DNA of 64,000 nucleotides from Neobittarella massiliensis (ex Bilen et al. 2018) (GCF_900289145.1 NZ_OKQO01000006.1:62001-126000); one strand, 5' to 3'. Shown: positions 25,540 through 34,451, counted from the first letter of the stretch. Program-made: numbers and translations. Notes: generated by a model from the sequence alone, not told the origin.

Positions 25540-27633
25540 CTATAATACCCCCCGCAGGTACAGTCCGCGGGTAAACGCTTCCCCGCTGCGCTGCCCCGCG
25601 CTGTAGCAGTCGATCACCCGCCGGCACGCGGCCGGGTCCTCAACGGTAAAATACAGTACTGTGTAGTCGCAGGCGCGCAGCGCCTGCCGGCGGTCGCCCA
25701 TGTCGATAGGCAGGGCATTGAGCAGGTAGCTGTAGCCGCCCTGGCATAAAACCGCAAACCGCTTGCCGGTGCGGTCGGTCAGCGCCCCGCGCCGGTCACA
25801 GCCGGCGCAGCCCTTTTTGCCCCGCAGCGGGCAGGCCCGCAGCACCATCACTGGCAGGTAGCCGTAGCCGATGGCCCCGCAGACTATTTCCCGGGGAAAG
25901 TCGCCCAGCTGCTGCTGTCGCAGCTCTGGCGACAGCGTGATCTCGCCCACTCCCAACTGCCGGTAGCAAAGCGCTGTCTGGGCGCTAAAGGTGTTGAGCG
26001 GCGCACCGCCCAGCACTGTGCCCCCCATCTCGCGAAGCGGCCCGATGTGGGCTAAGTTGTTGGCCTCAAAGCGGGTAAAGCCCCGCTCCCAAAGCGCCCG
26101 CGCCCGCTCTAGTGCCTGTGCCTCGCCGCCAAACAGCATCCGCGGCATCTCGCACACCAGCTTGTCCTTTAGCGGCGCCAGATCGTCGGCGTGCGCCCAG
26201 AGCTGCCCCAGCGGCAGGTAGATGCGCTCCAGTGCCCCCAGCACCTCCCGGCAGCCGCCGAGCTGGGCCACGGTCTCAAACCGCGCCCGCAGCCCCTGTT
26301 CGGCGGGCACTGGCCGGCGGATGGCCGGCGCCGCAAACGGCGGCAGGTCTGCTGACGATGCTGTAGCCGGTGCGTCCTCGCTGCACAGCGCGCCCAGCTG
26401 CTTTAGCGCCTGCCGCCGCAGCCCGTTGATAGCCGAGACCGGCAAAAAGTGCAGTTCGTCCACCTCTACTCGGCAGTCCCGCAGCACAAACGGCGTGCCG
26501 CCGGTCTTGCCCAGCGCCTTTTTTACCGCCTCGGCGGCAGTGGGCCGCCCGGTGGCCAGCTGGGGGCGTTCACTGCGGCAGCACACCTCTTTATCGCCGC
26601 TGCGGGCGGTGAGCACCGCCGCCTCGCCATCCAGCAAAAACTGCATGTAGAGCGGTTTGTCGCCGCCGGCCGCCGGCCGCATGTCGTCGGGGCGCACCAC
26701 CTCCTGCATGGCCTGCTGCAGCGCCTGGGCGGTGTTGCGGGCATCGTCCTCCCGGCGCCAGCCAAACATCTCCTGCCCGGTGTGCCCGGTCAAAAAGCCG
26801 TCGGTAAAGCCGCTGCGCGAAAACAGGTCCTGCAGCCGCTGCCGGTCATAGGGCTTTCCAGCGCGGGCGCAGTGGGCCGCATAGGTGGTGCTGGCCACAT
26901 ATTCCGGCCGCTTTAACCGCCCCTCGATCTTGACCGAGGCCACCCCCATCTCCGCCAGCTGCGGCAGGTAGTCCAGCGCGCACAGGTCTTTTAAGCTCAG
27001 GTCGTGGCGGTCGTGGCCGCCGCGCCCGCACACCTGCCAAGGCAGCCGGCAGGTGCCGGCACAGCGCCCCCGGTTGCCCGAGCGGCCGCCGATCACCGCA
27101 CTGAGCAGGCACTGCCCCGAGACCGACATGCACAGCGCCCCGTGCACGAACACCTCGATCTCGGTGGGGCTCTGCCGGCAGATATCGCCGATCTCAGCAA
27201 GCGTCAGTTCGCGCGCCAAAATAGCCCGGGTAAATCCCAGGCTCTGTAACATCCGTACCCCCTGCAGGGAGTGTATGCTCATCTGTGTCGAGCCGTGCAG
27301 CGGCAACTGCGGGTGGCGCTGGTGTACAGCCTGCGCCAGCCCCAGGTCCTGTGCGATCAGGGCATCTATCCCCGCCGCCACGGCGGTATCCACCACCGCC
27401 ATGGCCGCCGTCAACTCGTCCTGGCGCAGCAGCGTGTTCAGCGCCAGGTGCACCCGCACCCCATTTTGGTGGCAGTAGCGCACCACCTCCGGCAGCGCGT
27501 CGGGGGCAAAGTTCTGTGCGCCGCTGCGGGCCGAAAAGCTGGTGGCGCCCAAATACACGGCGTCGGCGCCGCTGCGCACCGCCGCCCGCAGTTGCTGGGG
27601 TCCCCCGGCGGGGGCCAGTATCTCCAGCGCCAC
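25540..27633 (-). CDS. U32 family peptidase / RlhA-like protein
   Basis: The roughly 697-residue protein begins ALEILAPAGGPQQLRAAVRSGADAVYLG, the hallmark N-terminal barrel of U32 proteins. It contains the four-cysteine iron-sulfur region (VHGALCMSVSGQCLLS, GRCAGTCRLPW) and DLSLKDLCALDYL, and has a DUF3656-type collagenase-like C-terminal part with a second Cys cluster (CPLRGKKGCAGC). Long U32 proteins with this layout include RlhA, which hydroxylates 23S rRNA; protease activity is not assured. The start is GTG at 27633; a TTG five codons earlier overlaps zapA. It is the second gene of zapA-U32-dut-maf. Confidence 0.88.
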   Translation of the reverse strand: MALEILAPAGGPQQLRAAVRSGADAVYLGATSFSARSGAQNFAPDALPEVVRYCHQNGVRVHLALNTLLRQDELTAAMAVVDTAVAAGIDALIAQDLGLAQAVHQRHPQLPLHGSTQMSIHSLQGVRMLQSLGFTRAILARELTLAEIGDICRQSPTEIEVFVHGALCMSVSGQCLLSAVIGGRSGNRGRCAGTCRLPWQVCGRGGHDRHDLSLKDLCALDYLPQLAEMGVASVKIEGRLKRPEYVASTTYAAHCARAGKPYDRQRLQDLFSRSGFTDGFLTGHTGQEMFGWRREDDARNTAQALQQAMQEVVRPDDMRPAAGGDKPLYMQFLLDGEAAVLTARSGDKEVCCRSERPQLATGRPTAAEAVKKALGKTGGTPFVLRDCRVEVDELHFLPVSAINGLRRQALKQLGALCSEDAPATASSADLPPFAAPAIRRPVPAEQGLRARFETVAQLGGCREVLGALERIYLPLGQLWAHADDLAPLKDKLVCEMPRMLFGGEAQALERARALWERGFTRFEANNLAHIGPLREMGGTVLGGAPLNTFSAQTALCYRQLGVGEITLSPELRQQQLGDFPREIVCGAIGYGYLPVMVLRACPLRGKKGCAGCDRRGALTDRTGKRFAVLCQGGYSYLLNALPIDMGDRRQALRACDYTVLYFTVEDPAACRRVIDCYSAGQRSGEAFTRGLYLRGVL

Positions 27634-27634
27634 G

Positions 27635-27985
27635 CTACTGGATCTCAAGCCGCGTCTTCAGCGCCACGATCTCCCGCTGCAGCCGCTCCACCTCTCTCTT
27701 GGCCGACTCGCACTCGATGCGCGCCTTGGCCGCGTCCTCCAGGTAATCTTTTATCTGGGCGCGCATGTTGTCGGCGCTCTCCTGGGCCTTGTTGCAGGCG
27801 TCCATGTAGTCCAGCGCCTGCAAAATGGCGGCGGTGGTCACCGTCATGCGGCTGTCCTGGTCGATCATCCCCCGCAGCGCCTCGTCCAGCTTGGCACCCA
27901 GCGAGCGCACATATCCCTCGTCCTCGCTGCTGGCGATGACGTACTCGTTTTGGCAAATAGTCAGGCGTACCCGGTTCATAGCCAT
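27635..27985 (-). CDS. zapA: Cell division protein ZapA
   Basis: The 116-residue protein begins NRVRLTICQNEYVIASSEDEGYVRSLGAKLDEAL, a standard ZapA N-terminal domain, and ends in a long coiled coil (about residues 55-115, with heptad charged residues). ZapA bundles FtsZ filaments. The start ATG at 27985 follows GGGGGGAATTTTAAA; a second Met two codons later is equally possible. In many clostridia zapA precedes a U32 peptidase gene, as here. A TGCTATAAT extended -10 lies about 85 bases upstream. Confidence 0.9.
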   Translation of the reverse strand: MAMNRVRLTICQNEYVIASSEDEGYVRSLGAKLDEALRGMIDQDSRMTVTTAAILQALDYMDACNKAQESADNMRAQIKDYLEDAAKARIECESAKREVERLQREIVALKTRLEIQ

Positions 27986-28069
27986 TTTAAAATTCCCCCC
28001 GTATATGTAAAAATACCTTTTTTCCTGCTCATGAGGCGCAGACCGGCCGGCCCGCGCGTTCCTTATAGT

Positions 28070-28078
28070 ATTATAGCA
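28070..28078 (-). promoter_or_regulatory. Extended -10 promoter of zapA operon
   Basis: TGCTATAAT on the minus strand has both the TGn and a consensus -10. No good -35 is seen. It lies 85 bases before zapA, inside the gap after the M14 gene. Confidence 0.5.
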
Positions 28079-28140
28079 TATTTTACAGGGGGCGAAACCA
28101 CACAATTGCGAACAAACTGCAAATTTACGCCGCGCTCTGC

Positions 28141-29061
28141 TCAGGCGATGGTCAGCACCGCCAGCATCGGCCCCACTTTTTCATATACCGGGTAAAAATC
28201 GCTGATGGGCAGCGGGTTTTGTCCCCGCCCGATCTCCAGCGTGTAACCGGGCTTGCCGTAGTGCAGAATAAACCAGTCCTTCAGCCCCGCGTGGCTGGCC
28301 GTGCCGCCCTGTACCGCCAGCTCGTAGCCGCTCACCGCCGCCAGCATCCGCGCCACCAGGTGGCTGTACTGGGGGGTGTGGGGCCCGTACTGGTAGTAGA
28401 TCTCCTCCCCCTGGCTGTGCAGCGCCACCACCTGCCGCGGCCGGTACTGCTCACACAGCGCCACAATGGCCGCCGTCTCCGGCTCGCTGTGGGGGTAAGG
28501 TCCGCCAAATTTGGTGGGCCCGGGCCGGTGTACTCCGGCAAAGCGCGACTGCCGCTGGGCAATAAAAAATCCGGCGTCAAAGTTGTGGTTCAGGTCCACT
28601 CCGTGGGCGTTGGCCTGCCAGCGCGACAGGTCGCCCATGTCCGCCGGCGCGCCGCCGCAGTGGCTGTACACAAAGGGGGCAAACGGCCCGGCGGTGCCAA
28701 TGCCGTTTACCACCAGCTCCAGCCCGTCGGGGTTCAGGCAGGGCACCACCAGCAGCCCGCGGTGGTCAAGCGCCTGGGCCATGTCGGTGTCGTACAGCTC
28801 CTCCCCCGCCGCGGCGGCGTCCAGCACTTGCTCGCAAAAGCGAAAACAGCTCAGCACTCCCAGCATCTCCAGCGCGTGTACTCCGCCCACCACCAACGTG
28901 GCGTCCTCCAGGTTGCCGATCCCCACGCATAACAGCTCCCGCCCCAGCACGCTCTGCCCAAACGAGAACACCCTGGGGCGGCCGGCGTGCAGTCCCAGCC
29001 TGGCGCAGCGGGCCAGTATTGTGGTATACTGTGGATAGTCTGTATAAAACACATCGGTCAT
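28141..29061 (-). CDS. M14 family zinc carboxypeptidase
   Basis: The 306-residue protein shows M14 zinc ligands HALE (HxxE) in GGVHALEML and the third histidine in VALHSQGEEIYY, with the general base glutamate in YTLEIGRG. Other conserved segments are LNPDG and ANAHGVDLNHNFDAG. The DLNHN version and small size fit the gamma-D-glutamyl-diamino acid peptidases that cleave peptidoglycan stem peptides, but no signal peptide is visible, so it probably acts on recycled muropeptides in the cytoplasm. That substrate assignment is inference. It is divergent from the Nudix gene. Confidence 0.85.
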   Translation of the reverse strand: MTDVFYTDYPQYTTILARCARLGLHAGRPRVFSFGQSVLGRELLCVGIGNLEDATLVVGGVHALEMLGVLSCFRFCEQVLDAAAAGEELYDTDMAQALDHRGLLVVPCLNPDGLELVVNGIGTAGPFAPFVYSHCGGAPADMGDLSRWQANAHGVDLNHNFDAGFFIAQRQSRFAGVHRPGPTKFGGPYPHSEPETAAIVALCEQYRPRQVVALHSQGEEIYYQYGPHTPQYSHLVARMLAAVSGYELAVQGGTASHAGLKDWFILHYGKPGYTLEIGRGQNPLPISDFYPVYEKVGPMLAVLTIA

Positions 29062-29158
29062 ACTCTCACCTCGCCACAGTATATGCGCCGGTCCCGGCGG
29101 TAGAATACCGGCCCGGCCCGCGGCGGGGCGTCAGCCATATCGACAGGAGGCATCCCCT

Positions 29159-29698
29159 TTGGATCTGTTTGAAAAATGTATCCAGCAAAATACCGTGTTC
29201 GAGGGCCGCATCATCACCGTCTGCGACGACCGGGTCGAGCTGCCCGGCGGCCGCACCGCCGGGCGCGAAGTCGTGCACCATCTCGGCGGCGTGTGCATCC
29301 TCCCCTACGACGGCAGGTACGTCTATCTGGTCAATCAGTTCCGCTATCCCTATCGCGAAGTGGTGCGCGAGCTGCCCGCCGGCAAACTCGAAAAGGGGGA
29401 GGACCCGCTCCCCGCCGCCCGCCGCGAGCTGCGCGAGGAGCTGGGCGTCACTGCCGGCAGCCTCACCGACCTGGGGCTTTTCTACCCCACCCCCGGCTAC
29501 TGCGACGAGGTCATCCACCTATACCTGGCCCAGCAGCTGCAGTTTGGCGACCAGGATCTCGATCCCGACGAGTTTTTAGAGATCGAGCAGATTGAGCTCG
29601 ATCAGGCGGTGCAGGAGGTGCTCGACGGCGCCATCCCCGACGGCAAGACCCAAGCCGCCCTGCTCAAGTTCTACACCCAGCTGCAGCGGTTAAAATAG
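29159..29698 (+). CDS. Nudix hydrolase, ADP-ribose pyrophosphatase type
   Basis: The 179-residue protein has a complete Nudix box, GKLEKGEDPLPAARREL then REELGV, preceded by VREL PAG. It has the ADP-ribose pyrophosphatase features LVNQFRYPY and EVVRELPAG, and a C-terminal YPTPGYCDEVIHLYLA. Such enzymes hydrolyse ADP-ribose to AMP and ribose-5-phosphate. The start is TTG after GACAGGAGGCATCCCCT. Length agrees with the family. It is a single-gene unit closed by a symmetric terminator at 29782. Confidence 0.92.
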   Translation: MDLFEKCIQQNTVFEGRIITVCDDRVELPGGRTAGREVVHHLGGVCILPYDGRYVYLVNQFRYPYREVVRELPAGKLEKGEDPLPAARRELREELGVTAGSLTDLGLFYPTPGYCDEVIHLYLAQQLQFGDQDLDPDEFLEIEQIELDQAVQEVLDGAIPDGKTQAALLKFYTQLQRLK

Positions 29699-29781
29699 TC
29701 CGGTCTCGGCGTCCTGCATACCGGCTGGGGCGCGCTCTGCCGGCATAAAAAACAGCCCTTTACCGGTGCGCGGCGCGCACC

Positions 29782-29828
29782 ATAAAAACAAGCGGGCAGC
29801 TCTCTGTGAGCTGCCCGCTTGTTTTTAT
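29782..29828. terminator. Bidirectional terminator
   Basis: ATAAAAACAAGCGGGCAGCTC and its exact complement frame a TCTGT loop, a perfect 21-bp stem with T tracts on both strands, between the Nudix gene and the convergent gene at 29846. Confidence 0.92.
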
Positions 29829-29845
29829 GGTCTGCGCTCATACAG

Positions 29846-30451
29846 TCACCACGGGGGCGACATCGTGTCTAAAAGGCGCATCTCACAGGTGTACGACCAG
29901 TGGTGCTCGGGGTCTGTATAGTAGTTGAGCGTCCAGGTCGCCCCCACATACCCCTGGCCGGCCACCGCCTCGGTAAAGGCAGTGGCGTAGCAAAAGGCGC
30001 CGCTGGGCCGCTGTACGCCGGTCTGCACTGTATCGGTGCCGGCGCAGGCGTAGCGCAGGGCGGTGCTGGTCACCTCCACACCGCTGTCCTGCAGCTCATA
30101 ATAGCCCGATACCGACGTCAGCAGGTAAGAGGAACCGGTGTTTTTATAAGTCAGGTGCAGGTAGACCCGGGAGGCGCCGTAGTCGTCCTCAAAGCTCTGG
30201 GTCGAGCTCGCTTCACCGGGGCCGCGCAGCTCTAACAAAAAGGCGTAGGTCTGTTCGCCAGCCTGCCCGCCGCCGGTCGGCCCCTCCACCAGCTGGCCGG
30301 CTATCCGCTGTGTGTTGCCGTCTCTATCGGTCAGGTAGGCGGTCGCTGCAGCCGGTGGTGTGCGCTGCACCGCCGTCCCACCGGCGCGCACCGGTGCCGC
30401 GCCCGTGAACAAGATCGCGGCCCCCAATAAAATAGCTGTCAGTTTACGCAC
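29846..30451 (-). CDS. Exported protein of unknown function
   Basis: The 201-residue protein begins with a clear signal peptide (RKLTAILLGAAILFTGAAPVRAGG, cleavage near residue 24). The mature part has RVYLHLTYKNTGSSYLLTSVSGYYEL and VGATWTLNYYTDPEHHWSY, predicted to be beta-rich. No known domain is recognised. The start is GTG at 30451 after GAGGAGGGAAGTACA. It lies downstream of another lipoprotein gene on the same strand (134-base gap) and may be in one unit with it. Localisation is confident, function is not. Confidence 0.65.
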   Translation of the reverse strand: MRKLTAILLGAAILFTGAAPVRAGGTAVQRTPPAAATAYLTDRDGNTQRIAGQLVEGPTGGGQAGEQTYAFLLELRGPGEASSTQSFEDDYGASRVYLHLTYKNTGSSYLLTSVSGYYELQDSGVEVTSTALRYACAGTDTVQTGVQRPSGAFCYATAFTEAVAGQGYVGATWTLNYYTDPEHHWSYTCEMRLLDTMSPPW

Positions 30452-30585
30452 TGTACTTCCCTCCTCTTGAGTGGCGTTGGCATCGCCGCCCGGTATGGGC
30501 CGATCATCTGTCCGCCGCCCCCTGCCGTATCCACTGCAGGCGCAGCGGATACGGCAGGCACAGCTGGCCTGCCCGGCCCCGTCGC

Positions 30586-31260
30586 TTATTTGCTGTAGGT
30601 CACGTAGAGCAGCCAATCGGCAGATAAGGCCTCGTCGCGCTGGGCGATCACAAAAAATTTTTTGTAGCCCTGGTCGTACAGCTGGCGAATATCCCCGCGC
30701 AGCAGCTCCACCACTGCCTCGGCGCCCGCAGTCGGATAGTCCGCCAGCCGCAGCGGCTCGGTGTGGCGGTCGTCTTTTACCGTCATCCACCGGTCCGGCG
30801 CCATGCCCAGCGCCTGCCCGTAATGCAGCGCCCCAGCGGTGATCGAGGCGATCTCCCCCTCAGAAAACACACCGTCATGGGGGCGGGGCGCATCGGGCCC
30901 TGCAACCGCAGCCGCAGCCGTATCCGCCGCCACCACCACGCTGATGTCGCTGCGGGCCTGCGTCTCTCCCCGCTGGTCTTTCAGCAGCACCAGCAGGTTG
31001 GTCTCTCCGGCTGTGACGCCGGTCACCGTTTTGCGGTCTTGGTCGGCAGTGGCGATATCTGTACACCCCACCTCCCACACCAGTTCCCAACCGTCCGGGG
31101 CATCTGGGGCCTCTATCAGCCCCGGCACCTCCGCCGTCTCACCGGCCACCACTACAATGCGGTCCACATCACTGTGCACTGCGGGTCGGGGCCGCTCTTC
31201 ACCGCAACCAGCGAGCGCCGCCGCCAACATCAAAGTGATCGCCACAGCCCACTTTTTCAT
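30586..31260 (-). CDS. Lipoprotein with Ig-like (BIG2-type) segment
   Basis: The 224-residue protein starts MKKWAVAITLMLAAALAGC, a lipoprotein signal with lipobox LAGC. Residues 30-105 (VWEVGCTDIATADQDRKTVT then GVTAGETNLLVLL) read like a bacterial Ig-like BIG2 fold. The C-terminal part is unrecognised. The start follows AGAGAGGGGACAGTT; a reading upstream of it lacks a site. Its upstream region carries the 8-bp tandem repeat at 31363. Function unknown; a surface-exposed binding protein is the simplest reading. Confidence 0.7.
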   Translation of the reverse strand: MKKWAVAITLMLAAALAGCGEERPRPAVHSDVDRIVVVAGETAEVPGLIEAPDAPDGWELVWEVGCTDIATADQDRKTVTGVTAGETNLLVLLKDQRGETQARSDISVVVAADTAAAAVAGPDAPRPHDGVFSEGEIASITAGALHYGQALGMAPDRWMTVKDDRHTEPLRLADYPTAGAEAVVELLRGDIRQLYDQGYKKFFVIAQRDEALSADWLLYVTYSK

Positions 31261-31362
31261 AACTGTCCCCTCTCTGGTAAACGGCCTATCTCCGTCGCCC
31301 TCAAAAAGGTCTGGCCGCTCCTTTTTCTGCCGCTGCGGTATGTATGGCCAAAGCCCGTCCAT

Positions 31363-31466
31363 GTGCTCATGTGCTCATGTGCTCGTGTGCTCACGTGATC
31401 ATGCACTCGTGTGTTCGCGTATGCACGTATTCTTGTATGCGCATGTTCGTATGCGGGTGCGGTCGT
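31363..31466. repeat. Degenerate 8-bp tandem repeat
   Basis: About 13 consecutive 8-base units start as GTGCTCAT, GTGCTCAT, GTGCTCGT, GTGCTCAC, GTGATCAT and decay towards the right end. The phase is kept for about 104 bases. It lies about 100 bases upstream of the lipoprotein start at 31260. Confidence 0.75.
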
Positions 31467-31571
31467 GAGCCCTCCAGAATGCTCTGCCCGCAGCTGCCGG
31501 CACCGCGCTCTCCTCTACCGCTCTACCCCTCAAAACAGGTCGTTGCCGGTGGCGGCTACCGCCGTCTATGC

Positions 31572-31613
31572 AAAAAAGAGCAGGCTTCGCCGCCACCGGC
31601 AAAAGCCCGCTCT
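31572..31613 (-). terminator. Terminator of the ridA-like gene
   Basis: On the minus strand GAGCGGGCTT pairs with AAGCCTGCTC around a G+C-rich loop and is followed by T6, 50 bases after the gene's stop. Confidence 0.75.
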
Positions 31614-31663
31614 CGCGCACGGGGCAGCGGCAAAGGTGCCGCCCCCCAAATTTTGTGCAGATG

Positions 31664-32044
31664 CTAGCGCACCGCCACCGCCTCGACCTCTACCAGGCCG
31701 CCCTTCGGCAGCGCCGCCACCTGAATGCAGGAGCGGGCGGGGTATTTCCCCTCGCCAAAATATTTGGCGTACACCGCGTTGACCGCGGCAAAGTCGCCCA
31801 TGTCGGCCAAAAAGATGGTGGTCTTTACCACGTTGTCAAAACCGAGGTCCTGGCACTTCAAAATAGCCGCCAGGTTCTCCATCGCACACTCCGCCTGGGC
31901 CTCTACACCGTCGGCCAGCTCACCGCTTTTCATATCGATGCCCAGCTGCCCCGAGATGTACAGGGTGTCCCCGGCCATCTTGGCCTGCACGTAGGGGCCG
32001 ATAGGGGCGGGTGCATTTTCAGTGAATACAGGTTTGATTTCCAT
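31664..32044 (-). CDS. RidA family reactive-intermediate deaminase
   Basis: The 126-residue protein is a standard RidA/YjgF family member: APAPIGPYVQAK near residue 11, LYISGQLGID, ECAMENLAAIL, VVKTTIFLADM and the C-terminal YPARSCIQVAALPKGGLVEVEAVA. The arginine of YPARS is the residue that holds the carboxylate of 2-aminoacrylate. RidA hydrolyses reactive enamines and imines from PLP enzymes to ketoacids plus ammonia. The start follows TCTGGAGGTAATTATA. A PatB-type PLP enzyme that would release aminoacrylate-like intermediates is the next gene upstream. Confidence 0.93.
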   Translation of the reverse strand: MEIKPVFTENAPAPIGPYVQAKMAGDTLYISGQLGIDMKSGELADGVEAQAECAMENLAAILKCQDLGFDNVVKTTIFLADMGDFAAVNAVYAKYFGEGKYPARSCIQVAALPKGGLVEVEAVAVR

Positions 32045-32203
32045 TATAATTACCTCCAGATCTCACAAATTTACAATTACTTCACATATGTCGGTCGCCC
32101 ACCGCGCCCAAAAAGGGACGAGCCGTCGCCAAACATCGCCCACTTTTTGCCCGCTCGGGCACTATACTGATTTAAAACAGATAAACTCTTTTCAAAGCGC
32201 TCT

Positions 32204-33388
32204 TCAGGCAAATCTTTTGTTGTACGCCGCCAGCAGGCTCTCCAGCGCCTCGGTCAGCATATCGCGCTGGCAGCCGATGTTAAAGCGCACAAAGCCTTTG
32301 CCGTTGGGCCCGTACACCCGGCCCATGTTGGCCGCTATCAGGCACTCTTTTTTCAGGAATGCGTCCAGCTCGTCGTCGTCAAGGCCCAGCCCGTTCATGT
32401 CCACCCAGGCCAAGTAGGTGGCCTCCATGGGGGTCACGTTGAGTTTGGGCATCTTGGCGATGTAGTCGCACAGCAGCCGGTAGTTCTGCTCGATCACGGC
32501 GATCAGCTCGTCCAGCCACTGGCCGCCGTGGCGGTACGCGGCCTCCACCGCCACGTAGCCCAACAGGTTGCCGCCCATGATGTCCAGCTGCTCGCTGGCG
32601 TTTTTCTGTATCTTCCCCCGCCGTACCTTGTCAGGTACGATGAGGATGGAGTTCTGCAGCCCCGCCAGGTTAAAGGTCTTGGTGGCGGCGGTTATGGTGA
32701 TGGTGTTCTCCAGCGCCTTCTGGCTGGTCGAGGCGGTGGGCAGGTGCTCGTACCCCTCGAACACGATATCCTGGTGGATCTCGTCAGATACGATCAGCAC
32801 CCCGTTTTCCACACAGATGTCCACCATGCTGTCTATCTCCGCCTTGGTCCACACCCGGCCCACCGGGTTGTGGGGCGAGCAGAGGATAAACACCTTCACG
32901 TCGTTTTCCCTGATGGTCCTGGCAAACAGGTCCAGGTCCACCCCGTAGTGGCCGCGCTCATCCCGCTGCAGCGGGCACTCTACCAGCGTGCGCCCCTGGT
33001 TTTTAATGGCCGCAAAAAACGGGTTGTACACCGGGGTCAGCACCATCACCTTGTCGCCGGGCTGGGTGAACAGGTTCACCGACCAATACACCCCCGGCAC
33101 CACCCCGGGCGAAAACAGGATCCAGTCCTTTTCAATGGCAAAGTTGTGCCGCGTCTTCTCCCACTCCACAATGGCCTCTAAGTAGCTGTCCGGGGTGATC
33201 GAGTAGCCAAACACACCGTGGGCCACCCGCTCCTGCAGCGCCTTCACCACTTCCGGCGGCGACACGAAATCCATATCGGCGATCCACAGCGGGTACTTGC
33301 ACTCGGCGCCAAAGCCGCCGGCCATCCCGTCCCACTTGGTAGAGTTGGTGCCATAGCGGCTGGGGCAGCTGTTAAAATCATATTGCAT
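32204..33388 (-). CDS. PatB/MalY-type PLP aminotransferase (cystathionine beta-lyase-like)
   Basis: The 394-residue fold-type I PLP enzyme has the MalY/PatB start (TKWDGMAGGFG ... PLWIADMDF), SPHNPVGRVWT, VSDEIHQDIVF and the PLP-lysine region TITAATKTFNLAGLQ. C-terminal RFNIGCQRDML contains the substrate carboxylate arginine. Relatives cleave cystathionine or cysteine conjugates to pyruvate and ammonia and sometimes act as aminotransferases. The start ATG at 33388 follows AGAAAGGTGTGTACTGTG. It is next to a RidA-type gene, consistent with production of enamine intermediates, and may be transcribed with it across a 159-base gap. Confidence 0.92.
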   Translation of the reverse strand: MQYDFNSCPSRYGTNSTKWDGMAGGFGAECKYPLWIADMDFVSPPEVVKALQERVAHGVFGYSITPDSYLEAIVEWEKTRHNFAIEKDWILFSPGVVPGVYWSVNLFTQPGDKVMVLTPVYNPFFAAIKNQGRTLVECPLQRDERGHYGVDLDLFARTIRENDVKVFILCSPHNPVGRVWTKAEIDSMVDICVENGVLIVSDEIHQDIVFEGYEHLPTASTSQKALENTITITAATKTFNLAGLQNSILIVPDKVRRGKIQKNASEQLDIMGGNLLGYVAVEAAYRHGGQWLDELIAVIEQNYRLLCDYIAKMPKLNVTPMEATYLAWVDMNGLGLDDDELDAFLKKECLIAANMGRVYGPNGKGFVRFNIGCQRDMLTEALESLLAAYNKRFA

Positions 33389-33585
33389 CACAGTACACAC
33401 CTTTCTGCGTGGCACAGGCCACTAAAAGTTTCCATCTCTATTGTAACACAGCGCGGCCGCGCAAAAACAGTTGTAAATGTTTACGGTTTTCTGCGGGACA
33501 TACTGTGAAATTGCCTAGTTTTTCTCGATTTGTTGAGCGGAATACACAAAACCGGCCTGTTTCGAGAAAATTTACAAAGCCACCC

Positions 33586-33614
33586 TTAACAAAAGACCCC
33601 GAATGCTGTACAAT
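33586..33614 (+). promoter_or_regulatory. Promoter of the deoD array
   Basis: TTAACA (33586-33591) and TACAAT (33609-33614) are 17 bases apart. Start of the first deoD gene is 87 bases downstream. Confidence 0.65.
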
Positions 33615-33700
33615 TGTGGACAAGATATGCCCGGTCCTGGGGCGCTGTGTGCCCGGTGGCCCGCAGGCAGTCTCACGCACCGAAAAAAGGAGGACGATCC

Positions 33701-34396
33701 ATGAGCTTTCACATTGGGGCGCAGCAGGGCCAGATAGCCAGCCGCATCTTGCTGCCCGGCGACCCGCTGCGGGCCAAATACATTGCCCAGCAGTACCTCA
33801 CCGGCGCCGTCTGCGTCAATAAAGTCCGGGGTGCCTACGCCTATACCGGCACCTATCAGGGCAAAGACATCACCGTCATGGGCACCGGCATGGGCATGCC
33901 CCAGGCCACCATCTATTTTACCGAGCTGGCCCGCGACTACGGCACCAAAACGATGGTGCGTATCGGCACCTGCGGCGCCTGGCAGCCCGACATGAAATTG
34001 ATGGACATCGTGCTGGCTACCGGCGCCTGCACCATGAGCGGCATGAACCGCCGCATCTTCCCGGGCGAGTTCGCCCCCATCGCCGATTTCGAGCTGTTAA
34101 ACACCGCCTACGAGATCGCCGGCCAAAAAAATATTCCCGTGCGGCCCGGCCTCATCAATTCGCTCGACGCCTTCTACGGCGATAAGAGCGACGTGTGGCA
34201 GCGCTACGGCGTAGTCGCCGGCGAGATGGAGGGCGCCGCCCTCTACACGGTGGCCGCCCGCTACGGCGCCCGCGCGCTGACCATGCTCAGCGTCTGCGAC
34301 AGCCACTATTCCAGCGACGAGCTCACCGCCGAGCAAAAAGAGCAGAGCCTCGATACCATGGTCCAGATCGCTCTGGACACCGCTGTCGCCTTTTAG
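33701..34396 (+). CDS. deoD: Purine-nucleoside phosphorylase DeoD, A type, copy 1
   Basis: The 231-residue protein is a DeoD-type hexameric purine nucleoside phosphorylase: phosphate site [28 protein letters not shown], substrate [15 protein letters not shown]. His4 and Arg43 (supplied by the neighbouring subunit in E. coli) are kept, and Asp204 is present in SVCDS. At the position of E. coli Arg217 the residue is Lys (EQKEQSL), unlike the B-type copies. It starts after AAAAGGAGGACGATCC and is first of four tandem copies. It reversibly converts purine (deoxy)nucleosides and phosphate to bases and (deoxy)ribose-1-phosphate. Confidence 0.95.
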   Translation: MSFHIGAQQGQIASRILLPGDPLRAKYIAQQYLTGAVCVNKVRGAYAYTGTYQGKDITVMGTGMGMPQATIYFTELARDYGTKTMVRIGTCGAWQPDMKLMDIVLATGACTMSGMNRRIFPGEFAPIADFELLNTAYEIAGQKNIPVRPGLINSLDAFYGDKSDVWQRYGVVAGEMEGAALYTVAARYGARALTMLSVCDSHYSSDELTAEQKEQSLDTMVQIALDTAVAF

Positions 34397-34451
34397 CGGC
34401 GGCCCCAACAACGTCCCGTAAACACAGTCACACATAAAAGGAGGACACACA

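Noticed and set aside
31344-31667. Cys/His-rich frames through the 8-base tandem repeat
   Set aside because: The repetitive peptide is a direct result of the DNA period; no start site or family match.
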